From assembly GCA_037447655.1 (NCBI GenBank), contig JBBHKE010001155.1, positions 1 to 62,000 of the forward strand: DNA of 62,000 nucleotides, in the 5' to 3' direction. The DNA is from Zygnema cylindricum. Taxonomy: Eukaryota; Streptophyta; Zygnematophyceae; Zygnematales; Zygnemataceae. Below are positions 1 through 8,389 of this stretch, piece by piece. Each line of letters starts with the position of its first letter. Within the stretch, counting starts at the first letter, position 1. The notes beneath the pieces were generated by a model. That model made no database searches and was not told the origin of the DNA. It saw nothing but the letters and a program-made list of their open reading frames with translations. Both the position numbers and the translations under genes were made by a program.

Positions 1-115
1 GCACCGTATCGTGCACGCATGCAGAATATCGCGCGTGCGAGCACAATATTGTGCGTGCGTGCGCGATATCGTGTACGCATGCAAAATATTGTGCGCGCAT
101 GCGTCCGATACCATG
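1..115. repeat. 20-bp tandem repeat array, cut by window edge
   Basis: About five consecutive units with a 20-bp period can be read from base 4 onward. Each has an AT core (ATATCG or ATATTG) followed by an alternating purine-pyrimidine GTGCGTGCGTGC-like half. The units differ at several positions and the array decays after about base 104. It may extend to the left of the window. No coding potential. The stretch 116-156 after it is unassigned. Confidence 0.75.
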
Positions 116-156
116 CGGCATGACACGGCCGAAAACCAGATATTTCACACCTAAAG

Positions 157-1464
157 TGAAAGTCTATGGGCTCCATCGCCACACAGAATTTGCAGATTAA
201 AAGAAGCTAATCTAGAAAATGCCGACTCTAAGTTTATATAAACCTAAATGATTGACCCCTTGACAATCAGAACCCCATTAAAGTATCACCCCTTTGAAAG
301 AAGACTTTATGTGTGCTCAGTTCTACGATAGAATGCAAAGTTAGAATATGTGATTTGGATACATTCACCCACTTTGGATTTCCTTTAGGAATGCAGCCAC
401 CCAGGCAGGCAAAAACTTTGACCGCCTACACCTTTGTGTAGCCTGGACTCTCTTGAGTCCGTAGCAAAAAGAATCACTGAAAATGGCCAAGTAAATTGAT
501 AGTTATGGCTGGCCAAAGTTTGCCTTTTATACAAGATGCTCTCTGGGAGAGTCTGCTACCTACCCAAAATATTATAAGTCATAAACCCCTCTCTAAACCC
601 CCTAGTACAGAGGTATGGACCAATCACATTACTGTATAGTACATAAAGGTATAGGTACCGGTGTACCTTTTGTACGACCATCGTATGACATGGCTAAAAA
701 GTCAACACATGTTATATCCGGACTAGTTATTATAATCCCCATAATTCCTACTTCCAAATGTTATCTCTCCACGTGGCGCCAGGTCATGCCACGTCAGAAA
801 AACGGTACCGTATAAGAAAGTATAGGTGCCGGAGTACTTTCTGTACGGACTTTGTAGGACAACGCCATATTGCGGCATTTGTCACTTTTGGATTTGTTAT
901 CTTCCTTTCCGAAGATTTCGTAAACCCGTATGATTATGCCACGTGTCATCTAAAGTGGCGGCGTCCGCAAACTGCCAAATTTTCCTTGCGCGAAGCTGTC
1001 GCTAACCACGGCCGTCCGATTTATTTCGACATTTAATACAGACCGTCGAAATAAATATTCGTACTATTTGTTTTGTACGTACTTTAAAGTACAACTAATT
1101 CTATGCCCTATAAATTGTAATCCAGTTAAATGGAAAACCATACTAGATACTATTTAAATATTTACCAAACCTAATATGACCTAGCACTAGTCCTAGACTA
1201 AACGGTTAAAGCTAACGGCTACGGGTTGCTTGACGGACGGTAGGTACCAAGATAAATTTTTGGGTCCGTCGAATACCTTTTTGGTACGTCTACTAATTCT
1301 ACACTCTGTCTCCATAGAGAGCCTAAGCAGCCATGACTTTAGCTCCCTGTACAACCTTCAGTGACTACAACAAGTGTGGGGGCTTCGAGAAGGGAGTTAG
1401 AGGCACACTGCCTCTGCTCTTTTTCTATACTAAAATTCACGTAGAAAATACATAAATATCAACA
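157..1464 (-). repeat. G-type copia LTR (3' LTR of minus-strand element G')
   Basis: Read on the minus strand it begins TGTTGATATTT at 1464 and ends near 157 at a sequence aligning with the ...CTCAGAGTTTCA end of the other G-type LTRs (5604-6813 and 41356-42597). It contains the shared LTR hairpin with the CTTGTTGTAGTCACTGA loop, the GTAC-rich U3 block and the tRNA T-arm-like segment. A polypurine tract precedes it on the minus strand at 1465-1481. The last 45 bases toward 157 are diverged, so this is an old copy. Confidence 0.8.
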
Positions 1465-1481
1465 CTCCCTTTATTTTCTAG
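1465..1481 (-). other. Polypurine tract of element G'
   Basis: On the minus strand CTAGAAAATAAAGGGAG lies directly before the LTR start. It has the same layout (stop codon TAG, then AAAATAA-GGGAG) as in the intact elements. Confidence 0.8.
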
Positions 1482-2860
1482 TCTGTTGTCCTCTAAACTC
1501 ACACAAAAAAAAAACAAGCACCCCCTCCCTTTTTTCCTTTATCTTTTTCCTTTTCCGTTTTCTTTCATAAAACTTACTCTCGTATTTAAAACAATGCATT
1601 AGATGAATCGAAATAATAATTGCATCACACATTTTATTTAGCATCTCACTATTCATAAATCTGAGCAAAGATTTTATCCACCTCATCTCTTTTCCATCCA
1701 CACTAAATACAATTTCCCTCTTGCAATTCAAACAGCCAGCCCCATCTCCAATCTGCAACACACACCCAGATGTTAACCCTTTTATAGGCACACCTTCATA
1801 AATGCCATCACTCCCTTTAGTGATGTCAAACCCATTACCCCCAAAAATTGAACTTTCCTCACTTTCTCCCATGGTTGTCTTTCCTCTTTTACTTTCTAAA
1901 TGTATTCCCAATAAATATTTCTCATTCCCTAAACTTTTCATTAGATATTCCTCTTCTCCCCTATCTTTTAAAACCCCTTCTAGTTTCACTTCTCCCATTT
2001 CCTCAAAATCCGTAGAAGTCTCATTTTCCAACCAGTTTTCTTTTTCCAAAATATCTATAAAATTATCCTCATTATTTTTATTTTTCCCTTTTTCAAAAAT
2101 TGATCCTAGATCTGACTTACTCATTTCTAATTCATACTTTCTACACTCCTTGACATCCACATTATGTCTAACTCCGTCAAGTACCTCTCTTCCCTTTACT
2201 TCTCTTATACCTCCAAAAGCACACTGTTGTCTTCGTGGAATTTTTGTGTATTTCTCTCTTCTCCATTCTACCGATGTGAAGAAGCTCCAAGATTTCTTCA
2301 TCCTCTTTCACCTCTTCCCCTTGTTCCTCCTCATTCACACCCCAACTTCTAAGTTCTTCCAACCAAGGACACTCCTCCATATAGTGACTCAGTTTTCTAC
2401 AAAAGAAGCAAACCCTTTTTTTCAAAGCTCCCCTTTCTTTTCCTCTCCCTCTCTTTCCACCAAAGTTCCGATAAGGTTTACCTTTGTTTTTCTTCCTCTC
2501 ATCACGCTTCCGCTCGTCACCACCGTTTTTATCATCATGCTTTCGCCAGTCACCACCAGCTGTAAATGCATTCACCTTGTTACTTCCCATACGAAGCTCC
2601 AAATTGCTTCCCCTCACAAGAATCATCCCCATGGTAACGCTCCAAGTCCTTGAGGAGCCATCCATTCTTTGCATACGGTAATTGATGTCCTAGTACTCAT
2701 ATGGGAGTTTCATGTTTAGTGTATTAATCTTTCTCTCCTCAGATTCTACGTATCACGCACTAGCAAGCTCAACATATAACGCGGCAATATCATTGCAAAA
2801 CTCTGTCATGCTACCGCCTTTATAAACATAGGCCTGTATTTCCTGTTTTACTAACTGCTA
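1471..2860 (-). pseudogene. Internally deleted copia polyprotein: gag fused to RT tail and RNase H remnant
   Basis: On the minus strand this starts inside gag: the stretch around YVYKGG and FCND aligns with gag of the intact elements. It reads through a CX2CX4HX4C zinc knuckle (CFFCRKLSHYMEEC) and, after a frameshift near 2250, reaches IPRRQQCAFGG, the segment just before the protease. Protease, integrase and most of the RT are absent. The next recognisable part, LGNEKYLLGIHLE, aligns with the LGEAKYILGIQ motif after the RT active site. It is followed by TSGCVLQIGDGAGC and MCDAIIISIH, matching RNase H. There are two stops in the gag part, but the last 276 codons (1471-2301) are open and end at the usual place beside the polypurine tract. 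The YVDD box and the RNase H EAEY segment are missing, so the product cannot be an active polymerase. It may be a non-autonomous derivative. Confidence 0.75.
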
Positions 2861-2865
2861 CCTCT

Positions 2866-5603
2866 GTATTGGACAGGTAAAATGAAAATGAAAGCTAACA
2901 CCCTTATCATGAAGTTACCAGATGGGTACGAGAACATAGTGTACGAAATACACAAAATGGCTGATAGTTCATGGAAATGGAATACAGTGGTCAGGATGAT
3001 ACTTCTGCAGGAAAACACAATGGAGATTAGGAGAGGAGGAAAGAGCATTCAAGCTCTAGTAGTAAGAGGGGACCGATAGGGGAAGGACCCGAAGAAACCG
3101 TACAGAGGAGAAATAGATTATTCTGGAGGACCGAGGCCCCCAAAGGGTCTTTGCAATTTTTGCAAAAAGTCGGGACACTTCATCGCAGACTGTGTCAAGC
3201 TATCAAAGATGAGGCTCCAAGAGAACCGTGGAGGGGGTTCTTCCGGAGGGAAGAAAAATGCACTTGTGGTTACAAAAGTGACAGGAGAAACCGAGGATGA
3301 GTCTTCTAAGGAGGATGGGGAGCTTCTTCTTGACGAGAATCTGGAGGAGAACGAGATCTCTCGTAGACAAAAATGTGCCCTTGGAGCAATTCGGGAGGCT
3401 CCACAGGAACGATGGATCATCAACTCAGGTGCATCCATGCATATGTGTCGTGATAAGGAGCTCTTCACTAAGCTAAGAAAGATCCTTATTGTAGAGATAG
3501 AGTATGGGGATGGGAGAGTGGCTACTACAGATCTAGTGGGATCACTAGATTTGAAAGTCTTAGTGGAGGGTAAGACTTCTATACTTACATTCTCAAATTT
3601 ACTCTACATTCCTCAGCTGAGTAAAAATCTTGTCTCTACATCTGTGTTAGATGACAAAGAGTTTGATACCTTGACTAGAAAGGGAGTCTTTACAGCTAAG
3701 TATGGGGATGAAGTTTACTTCACGGCAGATAAGGGAAGCCAAAGAATGTTTAGGTTTAACCTGAGTAATGAAAAGAAGAATGCTTACTATGTTGGTGTTC
3801 CTAAATTGATGATTTGGCATAAGCGGTTAGGGCATGTACATTTTGATAGGTTGAAGGAAATGAAAAAGCTTGGTGTAGTAGAAGGCATTCAGTTTGGGGA
3901 TAATGAAATGATGGATGATTATAGTGGTTGTGCTCAAGGTAAGGCTCACAAACTTCCCTTTCCCAAAGCCGCCACATATAGAGGTGAGAAAGTATTAGAT
4001 TTAGTCCACACAGATATTTGGGGACCTGCAAAAGTACCTTCGGTTGGAAGAAAAGGGTTTATGATGACAATAACCGATAACTGGTCTAGATACTCTAAAG
4101 TATACTTTCTAAAAACAAAGTCTGAAGCATCAACTTACTTCAAAGAATAAAAAGCATGGAGTGAGAAGTTGCATGAAACCCCAATTAAAAGGATAAAGAG
4201 TGACAATGGGGGGGAATATACCTCTAACCAGTTTGAGGAATATTTGAGAGATGAGGGAGTACAGCACCAGAAAACTGTACCATATAACCTGGAACAAAAT
4301 GGAGTAGCTGAGAGGTTGAATCGAACACTAGGAGATAGTGCATGCAGTATGTTGGCAGACAAGAAAATAAGAAAGAGATTTTGGGCAGAGGCAATGAACT
4401 GTGCCAACTACATTAAGAATAGAGTCCTTACCTCAGCTGTAAAGGGAGTGACACCTTATGAGAGATGGGTGGAAGGAAACCAAATATTTCACACCTTAAA
4501 GTGTTCGGTAGCCAAGTTTAGAGTCTTGACACGGATAAGAAAAACTGGAAACTAGATGTTAAGGGAATACCCGGATACTTTGTGGGATATGATGAGGATG
4601 TTAAGGGGTATAGAGTCTATGACTTAGCAAAAAAGGATATCATCCTGGTCAAACACCTAGTTGTCATGGATGAAGGAAAGTCATTTGATCCCTTCAAATA
4701 TACAAAGAAGATATAAATCAGATTCGAGTCCGAAAGTGAGGAGATCTCGGTCGTTCCCGAACGAGACATGAGTGAAACCGTGATTGCAAATTCACGGGAG
4801 ATCCGAGATACAGAAGACTCATTAGAAACCTCACATACTCCTACGGACCTCGAGGAGATAGAAGAAGGATGACCAGAACCAGCTTCCATGGACGGGGAGC
4901 CGATGAGACAGTGAGAAGAAACCCAAGACTTCCATCCATTCCAGCTTCGGAGTTTGAGGGAGGAAGGAGGAGCAGCAAAAAGATACAAGAAAAACATGTC
5001 GCTCATAAGGTAACTAAGCTATCTTACCCATATGAGCCTCAATATTACTCGGAGGCAGTGAATAGTCCAGAGAAAGAAAGATGGATTAGAGCCATAAATG
5101 ATGAGATGGCTTCTATCATGGAAGCAAATACTTGGGAACTAGCAGATTGTCCTCTAGACAGAAAACCTATTGGGTGTAAATGGGTATTTAAACAATCTCT
5201 GAACCCAGATAATACTATTGAGAGATATAAGGCTCGATTGGTAGCGAAAGGGTTCACCCAAAAGAAGGGGATTGTCTATGAGGAGACCTTTGCTCCAGTT
5301 GTTCGGTTCCCATCAGTAAGGATTCTCCTCAGTCTGGCTGCAGCGGAAGACATGGAAATCCACCAGATGGACATTATGACTGCTTTTCATAATGGTGAGT
5401 TGGAGGAAGAAATTTTCATGAGACAACCCGAAGAGTTTGTGGAAGAAGGAGAAGAGAGCAAAGTCTGCAGGCTCATAAAGTCCTATATGGAGTGAAGCAC
5501 GCTCCCGGACAGTGGAATAAAAAAACTAGATGAGTTTCTTACCGATCTAGGATATATCCAGATCAGCTCTGACCATTCTATCTATATGTTTGAAGATGAG
5601 AAT
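2866..5603 (+). pseudogene. Element H, copia polyprotein, 5'-truncated, gag to RT
   Basis: The sequence begins abruptly in gag (KVNTL/KANTLIMKLP-type segment) with no 5' LTR. It then shows the zinc knuckle CNFCKKSGHFIADC, a protease site altered to NSGAS (usual DSGAS), the integrase zinc motif HKRLGHVHF...CAQGKAH, HTDIWGPAK, SDNGGEYTS and the RT start up to FEDEN. Lesions include TAG at 3077-3079, TAA at 4148-4150, a one-base loss near 4467, a TGA near 4870 and small indels around 5485-5525. At 5603 the RT is interrupted by the G-LTR/TRIM composite and resumes at 7355. By sequence it belongs to the same lineage as A1, A2, D and E. It is inactive. Confidence 0.9.
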
Positions 5604-6813
5604 TGTTGATATTTGAGTATTTTCTAGGTTTGTATTAGGATAGAAAAAAAGCTGAGGCGGTCTGCCTCTAACTCCCCTATCCAAGCCCCCACACTTGTTG
5701 TAGTCACTGAAGGCTGGATAGGGAGCTAGAGCCATGGCTGCCTAAGCTCTCTAGACAAGACAGGGGGTGAATTAGGTAGACTTACCAAAAGTTAGTTGAC
5801 GGACCCAGGAATTGATCCTGGTACCTGCCGTCTGTCAATCGCATTAGCCGTTAGCTCTAGCCGTTAAGTCTAGGACTGATATTACGATATATAGGGTTTG
5901 ATAAATATATAAATCTTTATATGTAGATAAATCCGTTTAACGGCTTATAGATACTTTGTACATAGATACAGTTTGATTTAGTACGAAGTAGGGTATGTGG
6001 ACAGAACGGATACCGCGCATTTGTTTCGATAGCGAAACAAATACCGCGCATTTGTTTCAATAGCGAAATGAATACCGCGCGTCGAATTTCAGCGGCTAAG
6101 ATTATAGCCGGTTTTGATCGGACGGCCGCGATAGGCGCCGCGATCACGGAAATGTACTTTTGGCGTTTTACGGTCTTTGCCACGTCAAATAACACGTGGC
6201 GTAATAACATTGGATTACGGGAATTCCGGAGATTACAGGAACTAATCCTGATTTGACACGTGTCGACATTTTGGCCATGTTGTACAATGGCCGTACAGAA
6301 AGTACACCGGCACCTGTACTTTTCTGTACGATACAGTAATTTGATTGGTGCCGTACTTCAGTAGATAGAGTTTAAGAGAGGGAATATGACTTAAAAACAT
6401 TTTGGTAGGCAGCTGCCTCTCCCAGAGAGCACTCTGTATAAATGGCAAACTTTTGGCCAGCCATATCTATCAATTTACTTGACCATTTTCAGTGATTCTT
6501 TTTGCTGCGGACTCAGGGGAGTCCAAGCTACACAGGGGTGTAGTCGGTCAGAGTTTTTGTCTGCCAGGGTGGCTGCATTTATAAGGGAAAGTCAAAGTGG
6601 GTGAATGTGTCCAAATCTCATATTCTAACTTTGCATTCTGTGGTGGAATTGACCACACAGAAAGTGTTATTTCACATGGGTGAATCAATATTGGGATTGT
6701 GATTGTCAAGGGGTCAGTCATTTGGGTTTATATTAACTTGGAGTCGGCACTATCTAGAATAGCTTCTTTTGGATCTGCATACTCTGAGGGCCAATGGAGG
6801 TCTCAGAGTTTCA
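5604..6813 (+). repeat. G-type LTR, plus orientation, inserted in H
   Basis: This 1210-bp segment runs from TGTTGATATTT to CTCAGAGTTTCA, the same ends as the G-type LTRs at 157-1464 and 41356-42597. It carries the LTR hairpin (5668-5686 pairs with 5712-5729), the antisense T-arm-like stem-loop at 5805-5821, a GTAC-rich block and a TATA box at 6437-6442. The base run AGAAT precedes it at 5599-5603, but the matching AGAAT is found only after the TRIM, at 7350-7354. It is therefore not a simple solo LTR. Confidence 0.85.
5805..5821 (-). other. Antisense tRNA T-arm-like stem-loop in G-type LTR
   Basis: On the minus strand CCAGG-ATCAATT-CCTGG forms a 5-bp stem with a 7-nt loop, the size of a tRNA T arm. 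GATCAATTC fits the Pol III B-box pattern GWTCRANNC. A TTTT run follows downstream on the same strand. The remaining arms of a tRNA are not convincing. Confidence 0.55.
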
Positions 6814-6830
6814 CTCCGGAGCGTGCACCA
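6814..6830 (-). other. 17-bp spacer with PBS-like sequence
   Basis: On the minus strand this is TGGTGCACGCTCCGGAG, starting directly after the TRIM LTR end. TGG complements a tRNA 3' CCA, so it is placed like a primer-binding site. It suggests the start of another internal domain (tandem TRIM) that was then cut by the G-type LTR. Which tRNA it would match is unknown. Confidence 0.4.
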
Positions 6831-7061
6831 TGTTAGATTTCCTAGGAATCTGGGATTCGGTATGTCCCATACTAGGGAAAAGTGAGCCGGCCAGGGCTCG
6901 AACCTGGGACCTTTGACTTGAGTTGTCAGCGCACTAACCACTGTGCCACCAGCTCGATGTAGAGCCTGGCGGGTCCGTACCTATTTCTTTTTAGGCTGGT
7001 TCAAGTGTGACGTATCACATTCTACCCCGTATTGAACCGACATTCACGTGCCAATCCAACA
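6831..7061 (-). repeat. TRIM 3' LTR (minus orientation)
   Basis: 231 bp, the same length as the partner LTR at 7119-7349. It carries the tRNA-like segment 6884-6955, and CCCATACTAGGG lies beside it. Confidence 0.85.
6884..6955 (-). ncRNA. tRNA-like sequence in TRIM LTR, copy 1
   Basis: On the minus strand exactly 72 nt fold as a cloverleaf. The acceptor GAGCTGG pairs with CCGGCTC (one G-U), the D stem is GCAC/GTGC, the anticodon stem CTGAC pairs with GTCAA at 4 of 5 positions, and the T stem CCAGG/CCTGG is perfect around the loop TTCGAGC. The A box TGGCACAGTGG and B box GGTTCGAGCCC are canonical. ACTTTTCC follows, with a TTTT Pol III terminator. The anticodon position reads CTC (would be Glu), but base 33 is A instead of the near-invariant T, so I do not call it a functional tRNA gene. 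It is best seen as a tRNA-derived Pol III promoter and RNA fold. Confidence 0.75.
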
Positions 7062-7072
7062 CCCCCCCTCAC
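7062..7072 (-). other. TRIM polypurine tract
   Basis: On the minus strand GTGAGGGGGGG lies immediately before the 3' LTR start (TGTTGG...). This is where plus-strand DNA priming would take place. Confidence 0.65.
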
Positions 7073-7103
7073 GGGAAGGCCGGTCACACCATCCGCAATC
7101 CCG

Positions 7104-7118
7104 CTGGCTCCGATACCA
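7104..7118 (-). other. TRIM primer-binding site (initiator tRNA-Met 3' end)
   Basis: On the minus strand TGGTATCGGAGCCAG follows the LTR without a gap. It complements the 3' end of plant initiator tRNA-Met (CTGGCTCTGATACCA) at 14 of 15 positions. This is the classical PBS position, unlike the anticodon-half PBS of the copia elements around it. Confidence 0.8.
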
Positions 7119-7349
7119 TGTTAGATTTCCTAGAAATCCGGGATTCGGTATGTCCCATACTAGGGAAAAGTGAGCCGTCCAGGGCTCGAATCTGGGACCT
7201 CTGACTTGAGCTGTCAGCGCATTAACCACTGTGCCACCAGCTCGATATAGAGCCTGGCGGGTTCGTACCTATTTCTTTTTAGGCGGGTTCAAGTGTGACG
7301 TATCACATTCTACCCCGTATTGAACCAGCATTCACGTGCCAATCCAACA
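7119..7349 (-). repeat. TRIM 5' LTR (minus orientation)
   Basis: 231 bp, from TGTTGGATTGG at 7349 to ATCTAACA at 7119 on the minus strand. The sequence AGAAT at 7350-7354 abuts its outer end and matches AGAAT at 5599-5603. Confidence 0.85.
7172..7243 (-). ncRNA. tRNA-like sequence in TRIM LTR, copy 2
   Basis: Again exactly 72 nt on the minus strand. The acceptor GAGCTGG faces ACGGCTC (last pair lost), the D stem GCAC/ATGC is slightly weakened, the anticodon stem CTGAC/GTCAG is now perfect at 5 of 5, and the loop is AGCTCAA with CTC at the anticodon. The T stem CCAGA/CCTGG has one mismatch. The A box is intact and TTTT follows. Each copy repairs a defect of the other, so the ancestral LTR probably encoded a nearly perfect cloverleaf. 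Confidence 0.75.
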
Positions 7350-7354
7350 AGAAT

Positions 7355-8376
7355 GGTGTCATTTTTATTGCATTATAGGTGGATGATCTGCTTGTGTTGA
7401 GTAAATCTTTGGAAAAGATCAATAGGCTAAAGAAAGATCTTAAAGGCAGATTTGATATGAAGGATTTAAGAGGGCAAAATATATTTTGGGGATCCAAATG
7501 GAGAGAGATAGGGGGAAGAAGATTATCAGACTTACTCAGAAAGAAACAATATGTAATATGCTTCATAAATTTCAGATGGAAAATTCTAACAGTTCTACCA
7601 CTCCCATGGACTTGAAAAAAGTAAGTGATGGGAGTGTAAAAGGAGGAGTGATGATCTTAGACGATCAGATGAGTTAAGAGGAGAGAAAGTTTATAAAATC
7701 TATCCCTTATAGACAGGTCGTAGGAAGTTTGATCTACTTTATGAACTGTACAAGGCCGGACATAGCGGCAGCAATTAGAGTACTCAGTAGAAGTCTTAAT
7801 GATCCTATAAAGAAAGACTGGGAGGCAGCCAAGAGAGTCATGAGATATTTGGTTAGAACCAGAGAATTATGGTTGCATTTGGGAGGGGATCATACTGATA
7901 TCACCACTTTGAGGGATGCCAGTTATGGGGATGCACCTATGAGAAGATGCACTTGTGTATATATTTTGTACGTGGGGGAAGGTGCTTGTTGTTGGAGCAG
8001 TAAGCAACAAAAGGTGGTTGCCTAGTCTACTAGGGAGGCTGGGTATATGGCGTCTTGTTCTGCTGTAAAAGAAGTAATGTGGGTGAAGTCATTGTTGCAA
8101 GAACTGGGATATATGAAAGAGGGAGTGCATGAAATATTTTGCGATAATCAAGCTGCAATCGCAATTGCAGCCAATCCAAAACACCATTTCAAAGCAAAAC
8201 ATATGGACATAAAATTAAGCTTCGTAAGAGAAAAAGTTGAAAATAAAATTATAAATCTTGTGTATAGACTTGATGAAGAAATGGTGGCTGACATGATGAC
8301 CAAACCTCTGCCCTCTCCTAAATTAAAATATTGTCAGGAAAAATACGGGTTGAAAGAAAAATTAAAATTAGACTAG
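7355..8376 (+). pseudogene. Element H, RT end and RNase H
   Basis: Resumes the RT after the composite insertion with GVIFIA, then a TAG in place of the tyrosine of the usual YVDD box, then VDDLLVLSK. RNase H parts follow: DASYGDAP, a stop in place of Gln before STREAG (usual STMEAEY), CDNQAAIAIAANPKHHFKAKHMDI and ADMMTKPLPSPK. A frameshift lies around 7470-7490 and a TAA near 7676. The terminal region 8047-8376 is open and ends just before the polypurine tract. Confidence 0.9.
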
Positions 8377-8389
8377 AAAATAAGGGGAG

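Larger units (their letters stand above)
6831..7349 (-). mobile_element. TRIM (miniature LTR retrotransposon) with tRNA-like LTRs
   Basis: Two direct 231-bp repeats (6831-7061 and 7119-7349) flank a 57-bp internal domain. The LTR ends are TGTTGG...TAACA when read on the minus strand. On that strand the 5' LTR (7119-7349) is followed at once by TGGTATCGGAGCCAG, complementary to the 3' end of initiator tRNA-Met with one mismatch. The internal domain ends with GTGAGGGGGGG, a polypurine tract, directly before the 3' LTR. There is no coding capacity, so it must depend on proteins supplied by other elements. The two LTRs differ at about a dozen positions (roughly 5%), so it is not recent. Each LTR holds a 72-nt tRNA-like sequence in sense orientation. 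Confidence 0.85.

Noticed and set aside
1802-2653. A 283-codon Ser/Pro/Phe-rich plus-strand frame
   Set aside because: It is the antisense shadow of the Lys/Glu-rich gag-RNase H derivative on the minus strand.
6884-6955. A functional tRNA-Glu(CTC) gene on the minus strand
   Set aside because: Length, boxes and most stems fit, but base 33 is not T, the anticodon stem is imperfect and the sequence is repeated inside TRIM LTRs. I call it tRNA-like.
6831-7061. A tRNA-derived SINE instead of a TRIM LTR
   Set aside because: The repeat has TG/CA ends, occurs twice around a short interior, and is followed by an iMet PBS on one side and a polypurine tract on the other. A SINE would have none of these. 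A SINE captured within an LTR ancestor remains possible.
6831-7349. Cassandra TRIM with 5S rRNA
   Set aside because: I looked for the 5S internal control region and found tRNA A/B boxes instead.
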